From Betaproteobacteria bacterium GR16-43 (GTDB lineage: Bacteria; Pseudomonadota; Gammaproteobacteria; Burkholderiales; Usitatibacteraceae), in assembly GCA_001953215.1 (NCBI GenBank), contig CP019169.1, positions 3,968,001 to 4,032,000 of the forward strand: a stretch of 64,000 nt of DNA, in the 5' to 3' direction. The translations under genes and the position numbers were made by a program. Within the stretch, counting starts at the first letter, position 1. Each line of letters begins with the position of its first letter. The notes below the pieces were generated by a model. The model saw nothing but the letters and a program-made list of their open reading frames with translations. It made no database searches and was not told where the DNA came from. Shown here one piece after another: positions 8,702 through 17,700 of this stretch.

Positions 8702-9258
8702 TTCGCCTCGTCCGCGAGCTCGGGCTGTTCCAGCACCGAGGCCCCGCGCTTCCAGTTGAACCACGCGACACCCGCCGCGCGGTAGGTCATGAGCGCGAAA
8801 CCGAAGGCCACGAACCCGTAGAGGATGCCGATGGGCCAGTCGATGATGGCCATGCGCTGCATCCCGATCTTCTGCATCAGCAGGTAGGTGAGCCACACGC
8901 AGTAGCCCAGGAAGAGCATGCGCATCACGTCCACGAACGACGACATCCCGCGCGACAGCCACTTCGGCATGAAGCGATAGAAGAAATCGACCTGGATGTG
9001 GTTGTTCTTGCGCACGTTCACCGCCGCGCCGACGAAGACGGTGGCGATCAGCAGGTAGCGCGCGATCTCCTCGGTCCAGGACGCGGAGTCGTTGAGGGCG
9101 TAGCGCGTGAAGAACTGGTAGAAGATGACGATCGCCAGCACCCAGAAGATGGCGAAGGCGGTCCAGTCCTCGAACCGGTAGTGGGAGATATCGATGGGCT
9201 CGTCGACGACGTGGAACTCGCCCTTCTCATCCAGTACGTGTTCCTGCTCCTCGCTCAT
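8698..9258 (-). CDS. dctQ: TRAP transporter small permease, DctQ family
   Basis: The 186-residue small membrane subunit has four hydrophobic segments and the DctQ signature around S-W-T-E-E-I-A-R-Y and N-N-H-I-Q-V-D-F-F. The hydrophilic N-terminus of about 30 acidic residues is cytoplasmic. The start at 9258 is chosen for the strong GGAGGAGGGG ribosome site; it lies 32 bases inside the end of gntR, so the regulator and transporter are translated from one message. It overlaps dctM by four bases. Confidence 0.92.
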   Translation of the reverse strand: MSEEQEHVLDEKGEFHVVDEPIDISHYRFEDWTAFAIFWVLAIVIFYQFFTRYALNDSASWTEEIARYLLIATVFVGAAVNVRKNNHIQVDFFYRFMPKWLSRGMSSFVDVMRMLFLGYCVWLTYLLMQKIGMQRMAIIDWPIGILYGFVAFGFALMTYRAAGVAWFNWKRGASVLEQPELADEAK

Positions 9259-9967
9259 CGCCCCTCCTCCGGGATTGGGACCAGCTCGCGCTGAAGCGCT
9301 TCGCGGCCTGGTCCATGTGGCGGCGCATCGCGGTGCGTGCGGCCGTCGGATTTTTCTTGATGATTGCCTGCACCACCTCGCGATGCTCGCGGATGGCAAG
9401 TTCCCAGAGTCCCGGCGTGTCGAAGTGGTGCTCCAGCCGGAGAAAGAGCGGGCCCAGGCGCTGGTCCCAGAGCGTCTGGACCACGAGCGCCAGGGCACTG
9501 TTGCCGCTCGCCTCGGCGATGCGCAGGTGGAACAGCCGGTCGTTGTCGAGCGGCATCGGGTTGTCGCCCTTGTCGCGCACCATGGCGTCCAGCGCTTCCT
9601 CGATGGCCTTCACCTGGGCCTTGGTGGCGTTCTTCGCGGCGAGCGCGGCGCACTCGCCTTCGATCATCCAGCGCGCGCGGATCAGCTCGAAGGGGCCGGA
9701 GTCCTCCGGCAGCGCCGCGGCCGCGGGCACCGGCCGCTTGCCCGTCACGTACACGCCGGAACCGACGCGCACTTCCACGTAGCCCCCCACCTCGAGCGCG
9801 ATGAGCGCCTCGCGGACCGACGGCCGGCTCACCCCCAACTGCTTCGCGAGGTCGCGCTCGGGCGGCAGGCGGCTGCCGGCGCGGTACTCACCTTTGTCGA
9901 TCAGCTCGGCGATCTGGTCCGCGATCTGGCGGTAGAGTCGCCGGCTCTCGACGGCTTGGAGGGGCAT
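9227..9967 (-). CDS. GntR-family regulator, FadR/FCD subfamily
   Basis: The 246-residue repressor-type protein has an N-terminal winged helix (residues 8-75; L-P-P-E-R-D-L-A-K-Q-L-G-V-S-R-P-S-V-R-E-A-L) and an all-helical FCD effector domain with the E-x-x-A and H-x-x-I-A-E-A-S-G-N elements. It heads the TRAP/dehydratase operon and is divergent from the SDR-FAH operon. A palindrome of the FadR/PdhR class lies 14-30 bases upstream of its start, so autoregulation is likely. The ATG at 9967 has no Shine-Dalgarno sequence; an upstream in-frame ATG at 10021 would place the operator inside the coding region and is less likely. The ligand is probably a sugar acid or its keto product. Confidence 0.92.
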   Translation of the reverse strand: MPLQAVESRRLYRQIADQIAELIDKGEYRAGSRLPPERDLAKQLGVSRPSVREALIALEVGGYVEVRVGSGVYVTGKRPVPAAAALPEDSGPFELIRARWMIEGECAALAAKNATKAQVKAIEEALDAMVRDKGDNPMPLDNDRLFHLRIAEASGNSALALVVQTLWDQRLGPLFLRLEHHFDTPGLWELAIREHREVVQAIIKKNPTAARTAMRRHMDQAAKRFSASWSQSRRRGDERGAGTRTG

Positions 9968-9975
9968 GGTTGATC

Positions 9976-9997
9976 TGGTAAAGTGGTCAGGCCAATT
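9976..9997. promoter_or_regulatory. FadR/PdhR-type operator, copy 1
   Basis: AAGTGGTCAGGCCAATT (9981-9997) matches the FadR-subfamily consensus AATTGGT-N3-ACCAATT at 12 of 14 fixed positions. The identical 17-mer occurs at 42829-42845, and the match extends outward with a TGGT four to five bases earlier (9976-9979). It lies between gntR and the first SDR gene. Confidence 0.7.
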
Positions 9998-10004
9998 CCG
10001 TCGC

Positions 10005-10034
10005 AGTGTAGCGCGGCGCACGCACGAAAAACAA
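10005..10034 (-). promoter_or_regulatory. Candidate gntR promoter
   Basis: On the minus strand TTGTTT (10029-10034) and TACACT (10005-10010) are 18 bases apart. The start point would fall near 9997, placing the operator at 9981-9997 over +1 to +17, a repressing position. Confidence 0.35.
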
Positions 10035-10053
10035 CATTCGGAGGAGATGCCCC

Positions 10054-10794
10054 ATGGCAGACCGCCTCAAGGGCAAGACCGCCCTTGTCACCGCAGCGGC
10101 GCAAGGCATGGGTCGCGCCGCCGTGCTCGCTTTTGCCCGTGAAGGCGCGAAAGTCATCGCCACGGACGTGAGCGCCGCGCACCTCGACAAGCTGAAGGGC
10201 ACGCCCGGCATCACGACCCACGTGCTCGACGCGCTGGACGACGCGGCCGTGAACGCGTTCGTCGAGAAGACCGGCGCCGTGGACATCCTCTTCAACTGCG
10301 CGGGATGGGTGCACCAGGGCAACCTGCTCGACTGCAAGCCCGAGGATTGGGACCGCAGCTTCGCATTGAACGTCCGCAGCCACTTCATCATGACCAAGGC
10401 CATGCTGCCGAAGATGGTCGCGAACGGCGGCGGCGTGATCCTCAACATGGCCTCGGTGCTGGGCGCGCACAAGGCGGCGCCCAACCGCCTCGCCTACGCC
10501 GCGAGCAAGGCGGCGGTGGCCGGGTTCACCCGCGCGCTCGCCATCGACCACGTGAAGCAGGGCATCCGCGTGAACTGCATCTGCCCGGGCACGGTGGACA
10601 CGCCTTCGCTCGGCGATCGCATCAATGCCTTCTCGGACCCCAACCAGGCGAGAAAGGACTTCATAGCGCGCCAGCCCATGGGAAGGCTGGCCACGGCCGA
10701 GGAAATCGCGGAGACTTTCGTGTACCTCGCTTCCGATGAGTCCTCGTTCATGACCGGGCAAGCGATCTTCGTCGACGGCGGAATGTCCCTCTGA
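10054..10794 (+). CDS. SDR-family dehydrogenase, probable 2-keto-3-deoxy sugar-acid 4-dehydrogenase
   Basis: This 246-residue short-chain dehydrogenase has the dinucleotide motif T-A-A-A-Q-G-M-G-R-A, an Asp after the second strand (A-T-D-V, which favours NAD), N-C-A-G, and the catalytic Ser (M-A-S-V-L-G), Tyr and Lys (Y-A-A-S-K). The end F-V-D-G-G-M-S-L is typical. In the non-phosphorylative L-fuconate and L-rhamnonate pathways, a member of this family oxidises the 2-keto-3-deoxy acid at C4 just before an FAH-family hydrolase, and here the next gene is such a hydrolase. That pairing is the basis for the call. GGAGGAG precedes the ATG. The FadR-type operator lies 57 bases upstream. Other SDR activities cannot be excluded. 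Confidence 0.8.
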   Translation: MADRLKGKTALVTAAAQGMGRAAVLAFAREGAKVIATDVSAAHLDKLKGTPGITTHVLDALDDAAVNAFVEKTGAVDILFNCAGWVHQGNLLDCKPEDWDRSFALNVRSHFIMTKAMLPKMVANGGGVILNMASVLGAHKAAPNRLAYAASKAAVAGFTRALAIDHVKQGIRVNCICPGTVDTPSLGDRINAFSDPNQARKDFIARQPMGRLATAEEIAETFVYLASDESSFMTGQAIFVDGGMSL

Positions 10795-10803
10795 AGTCAA
10801 CGG

Positions 10804-10845
10804 CAAAAGGCGCTCTCTGCAGATAGACGCGGATAAACGCCGATG
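10804..10845. repeat. ATCTGCG repeat, copy B1 (inverted relative to B2)
   Basis: CTGCAGATAGACGCGGATA and AACGCCGAT form the reverse complement of the unit at 10875-10928. B1 and B2 face each other and together fill most of the 148-base gap between the SDR and FAH genes. Confidence 0.65.
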
Positions 10846-10874
10846 AAAAGCAGTTCGGGGATCAACCCGTAGAA

Positions 10875-10928
10875 TTTTGCCTTTGTCTTTATCTGCGTTT
10901 GTCCGTGTTTATCTGCGGAGGACGCCTC
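10875..10928. repeat. ATCTGCG repeat, copy B2
   Basis: The unit reads TTTGCCTTT, then TTATCTGCGTTTGTCCGTGT, then TTATCTGCGGAGGACGCC. It closely matches 36564-36617. The AAGGAG ribosome site of the FAH gene follows directly. Confidence 0.75.
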
Positions 10929-10942
10929 AAGGAGAGCGAAGC

Positions 10943-11800
10943 GTGAAGCTACTGAGATACGGCGCCCCCGGGCGCGAAAAACCCGGCCTGCTGGACAAGG
11001 ACGGCAACATCCGCGACCTCTCGAAGGTCATCGTGCAGCTCGACGACGCGATGCTCGCCCCGAAGAACCTCGCGCGCCTCGCCCGGATCAAGCCCGAGAC
11101 GCTGCCCATCGTGAAATCGAAGCCGCGCCTCGGCGTCCCGTATGCGGGCATCAGCAAGTTCGTCGCCGTCGGGCTGAACTACTCCGACCACGCGGCCGAA
11201 TCGAACATGCCGATCCCGAAGGAGCCGATCCTCTTCATGAAGGCCACCACGAGCCTTTGCGGCCCCAACGACGACATCATCCAGCCCAAGAACTCCACCA
11301 AGCTCGACTGGGAAGTGGAACTGGGCATCGTGATCGGCACCAAGGCGCAGTACGTGCCCGAGAGCAAGGCGCTCGACTACGTGGCCGGCTACTGCACGAT
11401 CAACGACGTCTCCGAGCGCGACTTCCAGCTCGAGCGCGGCAGCCAGTGGGACCGCGGCAAGGGCTGCGACACTTTCGGCCCCGTGGGCCCGTACCTCGTG
11501 ACCACCGACGAGATCACCGACCCGCAAACGCTCGGCATGTGGCTCGACGTGAACGGCGAGAAACGCCAGCGCGGCAACACGAAGACCATGATCTTCGGCT
11601 GCGCGCACCTCGTGTCGTACATCAGCCACTTCATGACGCTGCTGCCCGGCGACGTCATCACCACCGGCACGCCGCCCGGCGTGGGCCTGGGGATGAAGCC
11701 CGCGCCCATCTGGCTCAAGCCCGGCGACGTGGTCACGCTCGGCATCGAAGGCCTGGGCGAGCAGCGGCAGCGCGTCGTGGCCTGGCCCGGCAAGGGATGA
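10943..11800 (+). CDS. FAH-family hydrolase, probable 2,4-diketo-3-deoxy sugar-acid hydrolase
   Basis: The 285-residue protein has the fumarylacetoacetate hydrolase fold: N-Y-S-D-H-A-A-E-S, then L-D-W-E-V-E-L-G-I-V-I-G (metal-binding acidic residues), N-D-V-S-E-R-D-F-Q, and the C-terminal G-D-V-I-T-T-G-T-P-P-G-V-G. Such enzymes cleave a carbon-carbon bond of a diketo acid with a divalent metal. After an SDR of the preceding type, the expected reaction is cleavage of a 2,4-diketo-3-deoxy acid to pyruvate plus glycolate or lactate. The GTG start at 10943 is chosen for AAGGAG 8 bases upstream and a normal N-terminus (V-K-L-L-R-Y-G). Its stop overlaps the next start (ATGA). Confidence 0.88.
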   Translation: MKLLRYGAPGREKPGLLDKDGNIRDLSKVIVQLDDAMLAPKNLARLARIKPETLPIVKSKPRLGVPYAGISKFVAVGLNYSDHAAESNMPIPKEPILFMKATTSLCGPNDDIIQPKNSTKLDWEVELGIVIGTKAQYVPESKALDYVAGYCTINDVSERDFQLERGSQWDRGKGCDTFGPVGPYLVTTDEITDPQTLGMWLDVNGEKRQRGNTKTMIFGCAHLVSYISHFMTLLPGDVITTGTPPGVGLGMKPAPIWLKPGDVVTLGIEGLGEQRQRVVAWPGKG

Positions 11801-12846
11801 GCACGCGCGTCCCGCACGACCGGCTCAACGACTGGGCCGTGGCTTGCCTGCGGGCCGTCGGCGTTCCGGAAGCCGATGCGATCCTCGTCGGAGGCTCGCT
11901 GGTGCAGACGAGCCTCTGGGGCGTCGATTCGCACGGCATCCTTCGCCTCACGCACTACCTGCGCCGCATGTCGCTGGGCTCCGTCGTCGCCGATGCCAAG
12001 CCGCTGGTGAAGCGCACCGGCCCGGTGACGGCCCAGATGGACGGCATGGACGGCCTGGGCATCCTGCACGCGATGCGCGCGATGGAACTCGCCATGGAGA
12101 TGGCGCGCACCAACGGCGTGGGCGTGGTGGGCGTGAGCGATTCGAGCCATTGCGGCGCGATGGGCCTCTACACGCGCACCGCCGCGCGCGCGAAGCTGAT
12201 CGGCATCGCGATGACGCACTCCAGCTCCGTGGTGGCACCCCACGGCGGCAAGGAAAAATTTTTCGGCACCAACCCGCTCTCAATCGCCATGCCCCGCATG
12301 GAGGGCGAACCCATTTGCCTGGACATGGCCACGTCGCAGGTCGCGTGGAACAAGGTGCTGAACGCGCGCATCGAGAACGTCGCGCTCGAACCGGGCCTCA
12401 CCATCGACGCGCGCGGCGAGCCCACCACCGATCCGCATGCGGCCGAGGCGTTGATCCCGCTGGGCGGCTCCACCTACGGCTACAAGGGCTACGGGCTCGC
12501 TTTCATGATCGAGCTGCTCTGCGGCCTGTTGAACGGCGCGACGTACGGCCCGCACGTGACCAAGATGTACGAGGAGCTCGACAAGCCTCGCAAGATCGGC
12601 CACTTGCTGATCGCCATCGATCCGAAGCGCTTCGCCGGCGCCGCCACGCTCGAAGCGACGGCCGAGGCGATGATCGGCGAGCTGCGCGGCCACGGCGACG
12701 TCCTCTTCCCCGGCGAACCGGAGGTGCTGGAAGAGCAGCGCCGCCGCGCCGAAGGCATTCCCATCGAGACGGCGGCCCTCGCGGACATGAACGCGTGGTC
12801 CGACAAGCTCGGCCTCCAACCCCTCACGCAACCGCGAGCCGCATGA
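11797..12846 (+). CDS. LDH2/malate dehydrogenase-family oxidoreductase
   Basis: This 349-residue protein belongs to the L-sulfolactate/malate dehydrogenase family, NAD(P)-dependent enzymes unrelated to the Rossmann-type lactate dehydrogenases. Visible motifs are G-V-D-S-H-G-I-L-R (N-terminal helix), S-D-S-S-H-C-G-A-M-G (catalytic histidine region), F-F-G-T-N-P-L-S-I-A and Y-G-Y-K-G-Y-G-L-A-F-M-I-E. It is the usual length for the family and is translationally coupled on both sides by ATGA overlaps. Its place after a hydrolase that should release a hydroxyacid suggests it oxidises that product or reduces an intermediate. The substrate cannot be read from sequence. Confidence 0.87.
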   Translation: MSTRVPHDRLNDWAVACLRAVGVPEADAILVGGSLVQTSLWGVDSHGILRLTHYLRRMSLGSVVADAKPLVKRTGPVTAQMDGMDGLGILHAMRAMELAMEMARTNGVGVVGVSDSSHCGAMGLYTRTAARAKLIGIAMTHSSSVVAPHGGKEKFFGTNPLSIAMPRMEGEPICLDMATSQVAWNKVLNARIENVALEPGLTIDARGEPTTDPHAAEALIPLGGSTYGYKGYGLAFMIELLCGLLNGATYGPHVTKMYEELDKPRKIGHLLIAIDPKRFAGAATLEATAEAMIGELRGHGDVLFPGEPEVLEEQRRRAEGIPIETAALADMNAWSDKLGLQPLTQPRAA

Positions 12847-13784
12847 AACCCGACCTCCTCCAGATGGGCCCGATGTACCCGCCGACGCAGAAGGTGCTCG
12901 AAGCCACGTACACGCTGCACAAGGTGTGGGAAGCACCCGACCGCGATGCGTTCCTCGCCTCCATCGCGGACAAGATCACCGCCGCGGCCACCACCGGGTC
13001 CAAGGGCATCGACGACGCCACGCTAGGCAAACTTCCGAAGCTGAAGGTGATCGTGCATTTCGGCGTCGGGGTCGATTCGGTCGACGTGGATGCGGTGAAG
13101 CGCCGCGGCCTCGCCCTCACCAACACGCCCGACGTACTCACCGAGGAAGTCGCGGACCTCACGCTGGCGCTCGTGCTCGCGGCCATCCGCCGCGTGCCGC
13201 AGGGCGACCGCTACGTGCGCGACGGCAAGTGGCTCAACGGCCCGATGCCGCTCACCGGGAGCCTCCAGTACGGCAAGACGGCCGGCATCCTCGGCCTCGG
13301 ACGTATCGGCAAGGCGATCGCGAAGCGCCTCGAAGCGTTCAACGTGAAGGTGGCCTACCAGGGCCGCAGCAAGCAAGCGGGCGTCACGTATCCCTACTAC
13401 GCCGACCTCCTCGCGATGGCGAAGGACGTCGACATCCTCATCGTCGCCGCGCCGGGCGGGCCGGAAACGCGCGGCATCGTGACCCGCGAAGTGCTCGAGG
13501 CGTTGGGGCCCGGGGGCGTGATCGTGAACATCGCGCGCGGCTCGCTGATCGACGAAGCCGCGATGATCGAAGCGCTGAAGTCCGGCAAGCTGGGATCGGC
13601 CGGACTCGATGTCTTCGACAAGGAGCCGAAGGTGCCCGCGGAGTTGCTGGCGCTGGAAAACGTCGTGGTGCAGCCGCACGTGGGCAGCGCCACGCACCCG
13701 ACCCGCACGGCCATGGGCCAGCTCGTGATCGACAACCTCGCCGCGCACTTCGCGGGCAAAGCGCTGGTCACGCCGTATACCTAG
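12843..13784 (+). CDS. D-2-hydroxyacid dehydrogenase (GhrB / hydroxypyruvate reductase-like)
   Basis: The 313-residue NAD(P)-dependent enzyme has the Rossmann motif [13 protein letters not shown], the substrate-binding arginine region V-N-I-A-R-G-S-L-I-D-E, the glutamate in D-V-F-D-K-E-P, and the catalytic histidine in V-V-V-Q-P-H-V-G-S-A. It probably interconverts a 2-keto acid and a D-2-hydroxyacid such as glyoxylate/glycolate or hydroxypyruvate/glycerate. It is the last gene of the SDR-FAH-LDH2 operon and starts in an ATGA overlap. It converges on the J-like gene with only 12 bases between the two stop codons. Confidence 0.88.
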   Translation: MKPDLLQMGPMYPPTQKVLEATYTLHKVWEAPDRDAFLASIADKITAAATTGSKGIDDATLGKLPKLKVIVHFGVGVDSVDVDAVKRRGLALTNTPDVLTEEVADLTLALVLAAIRRVPQGDRYVRDGKWLNGPMPLTGSLQYGKTAGILGLGRIGKAIAKRLEAFNVKVAYQGRSKQAGVTYPYYADLLAMAKDVDILIVAAPGGPETRGIVTREVLEALGPGGVIVNIARGSLIDEAAMIEALKSGKLGSAGLDVFDKEPKVPAELLALENVVVQPHVGSATHPTRTAMGQLVIDNLAAHFAGKALVTPYT

Positions 13785-13796
13785 CGGGTCAGGTCC

Positions 13797-14606
13797 CTAG
13801 CGGGTCGTGCTGGGCCGGCTCTGTTGCTCGGCCTGCTCGCGGGCGCGCACCTGGGCGGCTTCCATCCGCGCACGGGCGTCGCGCTCGGCGCGAATGCGCT
13901 CCTCTTCCCGCTCGCGCGCCTCGATGCCGCGCCGCTGGCGCTCGACTTCCTCGAGCGCGCGCCGCTGGTCGGCTTCGGCCTGGTAGCGGTTGCGATCTTC
14001 CTGCTGGGCCGCGGTCCGGCGCCGCCGCTCCTCCTCGGCGCGAGCGGCGTATTCCTGCTGGGCCGCTTCGCTGCGGGCACGCTGCTCGGCATAGCTCTGC
14101 TGCGCCGAGACGTTCGCGCGATCGCGTTCCAGGCGATAGCGCTGCTCGGCCTCGCGTCGTTCCCGCATCGAGGCTTCCTGGGAGGCGATCGATTCGCTCT
14201 GGCGGGCCTCGGCCTCCTCCTGCCGGGCGAGCGCGCGCTCGCGCTCCGCTTCGAGGCGCTCCTCCTGTGCCCGCGCTTCCTTGCGCACCACGGCACGCAA
14301 ATGGGCCTGCCAGCCGGCGGCGAGCAACACGACCGTGGCCAACGCGATACCGCCGCCGACGAGAACCGACTTCGGCAGGAAGCCCCGGCTCGATTGCTCT
14401 TCCTCGCGCTTGCGGTCGTACCAGTCGCGCTTGGCGCGATTGGAGAGCGTGGCGTAGGCCTGCTCGATGAGGCGGTTTTCCGCGCGGAGTTCCGCTTCGG
14501 TCAGGTTCGCCTTGGCGAGTTCCTTCATCTTGCCTTCGTAGGCAATCTTGATGATCGAGTCGCTCGCGGTCTCCGAAACCCCGAGCGCCAGGTAGTAGTC
14601 CTGCAT
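13797..14606 (-). CDS. Degenerate J-domain, single-pass membrane, coiled-coil protein
   Basis: The 269-residue protein starts with a J-domain-like region (1-66): Y-Y-L-A-L-G-V, helix II, and A-Y-A-T-L-S-N-R-A-K-R-D-W-Y-D. The His-Pro-Asp tripeptide needed to stimulate DnaK is missing between helices II and III. One transmembrane helix follows (about 78-98), then about 165 residues rich in Arg, Glu, Gln and Ala (R-E-R-R-E-A-E-Q and similar), which should form a long charged coiled coil. AGGAG lies 7 bases before the ATG. The gene stands alone between two convergent or unrelated units. It may be a scaffold rather than a co-chaperone. Confidence 0.75.
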   Translation of the reverse strand: MQDYYLALGVSETASDSIIKIAYEGKMKELAKANLTEAELRAENRLIEQAYATLSNRAKRDWYDRKREEEQSSRGFLPKSVLVGGGIALATVVLLAAGWQAHLRAVVRKEARAQEERLEAERERALARQEEAEARQSESIASQEASMRERREAEQRYRLERDRANVSAQQSYAEQRARSEAAQQEYAARAEEERRRRTAAQQEDRNRYQAEADQRRALEEVERQRRGIEAREREEERIRAERDARARMEAAQVRAREQAEQQSRPSTTR

Positions 14607-14716
14607 GGCTATTTCTCCTGTCCCCGCGGGCCTGGGCCGGGGTTGCCCACGCCGGGAGTTTCGTGGCGCCCGGTGAAAAAGTAAACCGGCGCTCTCTTGC
14701 AGCCGTAACCGTGGGC

Positions 14717-17700
14717 TCAGGCCGAGGGAAGGACCGCGACCGTCGCCGCCATCCACTCCCGGGCTCCGCCTTCCGGCGCGGTGGCCGGAGGCTCGCCAAT
14801 CAGCAGCTCCCTCGCCCGGCCCCGGACCCAGTTGTCGATCCCCCCGGACGCGGCCAGGGCGTGCAACGTCCGCCCGGCCAGCGCGGCGTCCTTCTCCTGG
14901 AAGCGCAGGATCCAACGCGCCGCCTCCACCGCGGCATTCGCGTGATGCACCTCGAAACTCGCATCCTTCACGCGCCGGTGCAGGTCGTGGATCGCGCCCA
15001 GCGCTTCGTCGCGCCGCCCGGTCTCGGCCAGCGCCTGCGCCAGTAGCGCCACGCCGAACGCCGCGGACCAGGCCCACGTGATGTCGTCGGCCACCGCGAT
15101 CATCTTGCGAGCCCAGGCTTCCGCTTCCGGCCAACGCCGCTCGGCCGCATCGACCTCGGCGTAGCCCTGGTAGATGAAGCTGTAGAGGCGGCGCTCTCCC
15201 AGCACGCGGGCAATCTCCCACGCCTGATCCAGGTAGCGGCGCGTGCCGGGAAAATCGCCGCGCGCCTGTTGCACGGCCGCGAGGTTCGCGTACGACATGC
15301 ACTGGTTGCGGCGGTTGCCCGCGCTGTGGCCGAGCTCGATCGAACGCTGGAAGTGGCGCTCGGCCGCGTCGAGGTCGCCACGCGTGAGGGCGTCGTCGCC
15401 CAGGTTGAAGTGCGCCACGAGCGCCCCGCGCGGATGGTTGTTCGCTTCGGCGATCTCGAGGAACTGGCGATAGTAGTCGGCCTGGCCGCGTCCGACGCCG
15501 CCGAAGGAAGCCGCGACGCCCAGCACGTTCAGCGTGGCCATCTCGCCGAACGCGTCCCCGCGGCAGATGGCCATGCACTCCTCCAGCAATGGCGTTGCCT
15601 CGTCGACGCGGCCCTGCATCGTGCGGGCGAGCGCGATGCCACGCAGGGCCTCGCCGCGCAGCAGCTCCGCGCCCGCCTCGCGCGCCTTCGCCGCCGCCTT
15701 CTCGAGTTCGACCACGCCCTCGTCGTAACGGCTCATGTGCGTGAACGCCCAGCCGAAGTTGCAGTGCGCGATCGATTGCAGGCGGCGCTTGCGGGCGCGG
15801 CGATTGCGTTCGAGCGCCTCGCGCGCGGGGCCGTAGAACTGCTCCACCGAGACGAAGTCGCCCCGGTTCTCGAAGTAGCGATAGAGCGTATGGAAGGCGC
15901 GCTCGAAGTCGGCGTCCTGGCCGAATCGGCTGGCCCATTCACAGGCGGCGACGACGTCGGCCAGGACGTCGCGGATTTCGTCCAGCACCACCGGGTTGTC
16001 GCCGGCGCGCACCGAGTCGTGCAACGCCGAGAGCCACGCGGCGAAATGCATCGCGTGGGCCTCGTCGAGCTTCGCAGCGTCGATGCGCAGCGCGGCCAGC
16101 CGTCCCCGCGCGAACTGGCGAATCACGTCGTGCAACACGTAGCCCGCGCCGGGATCGCGGCGCAGCCATGACTTCTCGATCAGCGTCGAGAGTTGCCGCA
16201 GCGAACCCAGGGCCACCGCCTCGGCCGCGTCGCTGCGAAAGGGACCGCGAAAGACAGAGAGGCGCGCGAGGCACGCCTGCAGCTCAGGAGAGAGCTGGTC
16301 GAATGCGCAGGCCAGCACGCGCGCCATGCTGCGGTGGCGTGGCGAGAGGCTCGCATCGTCGCGTGACAGCGTCTCCAGGTCGTGCTCCACGGCGCGCGCG
16401 ATCTCGATGCACGGCAGGTTGCGTGCGAGCGAGGCGGCGAGCTCGAGGGCCAGCGGGATGCCCTGCACGCGCTGGCAGATGCGCACGATGCCTTCGCGTT
16501 CGCGCTGTGCATCGAACTGCACGTAGCCGCGCGCGGCGCGCTGCACGAAGAGCTGGACCGCGGCGAAGTCGCGCCAGCCTTCCCCCACGGCCGCGTTCCC
16601 CTCCGGGTACGCGAGGCCATCGATCGCGACCACCGCCTCCTCGGCCACGCCTAGCGCCTCGCGGGTGGTGAGCAGGCAGCGCACGCCGGGCGCCGCGTGG
16701 ACGATCTCGAGCAGGAGGTCCACCGCCTCGGTCCCGGCGACCGGCTCGAAACTGTCCAGCACGAGGAGCATCGATTTCTCGCGCAGGAACTCCTGGATCT
16801 GCTTCGAGACCTGGCCGCCGCGAAGCTGCAGCCCAAGTCCCGCGGCGATCGCGGGCCCGACCGCGGCACCCGAGCGCATCGCGCCGATCGAGAAGAACTT
16901 CAGGCCGTCGGGGAATCGCTCCTTCACTTGCGCCATCACCGATTGCGCGAGGCGCGTCTTCCCGATGCCGCCCAGTCCGGTGAGCGAGACGATGCGCATG
17001 CCCTCGCCCCCGAGCAACGCCACGATCATCGCCTGCTCGCGCTCGCGTCCCAGCAACTGCGCCGGCGCCGCGGACGCAGCAGGAACCGCGGCCGCCGCGA
17101 CGAGGCTGTCGCCCGAGACGATGCGATCGGCCAGTCGTTCCGTTTCCGTGGAAGGCGCGATACCCAGTTCGTCGCGCCACGCGCGGCGATGGCGCTCGTA
17201 GCTTTCGATCGCCGCGTTGCGCTGGCCCGAGCGCGCGAGGGCGCCCATCAATTCGCGCAACGCGATGTCGTGCCCCGGCGAGAGGTGCAGCGTGCGCCGC
17301 GCGGTTTCGACGGCGTCCTGCTCGCGGCCCGCTTCCTTCTCCAGGCGCAGGACCTCGAGCAACAATCGCACCGCCCCTTCGCGCAGGCGCGTGCGCTCCG
17401 AGGCGCACCACGCTTCGAATTCCGGCGCGTGCGAAGGCGCGAAGCCCGCCAGGAACTCGTCGCGATGCAGGCCCGCCATGGCGCGCAGGCGCTCGAGGCG
17501 CGCGGCGGGTGCTTCCGGCGTGGCAAAGGTGAGGAGCGCGTGCTCGAAGGGCTGCAGGTCGACCGACATGTCGCTGGCCCGGTCGAAGGCGAGCCAATCG
17601 CGATTCACGGTGAGATGCGGCGCGAGCGACTCGGGGAGTTTCTGCAAAGCCGCGCGCAAGTTCATGCGCGCGTCCTGTTCCGAGCGCTCGCCCCACAGCA

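Noticed and set aside
5672-8785. A 1037-codon open frame on the plus strand across dctM and the dehydratase
   Set aside because: It is antisense to two recognised families and is His and Arg-rich throughout.
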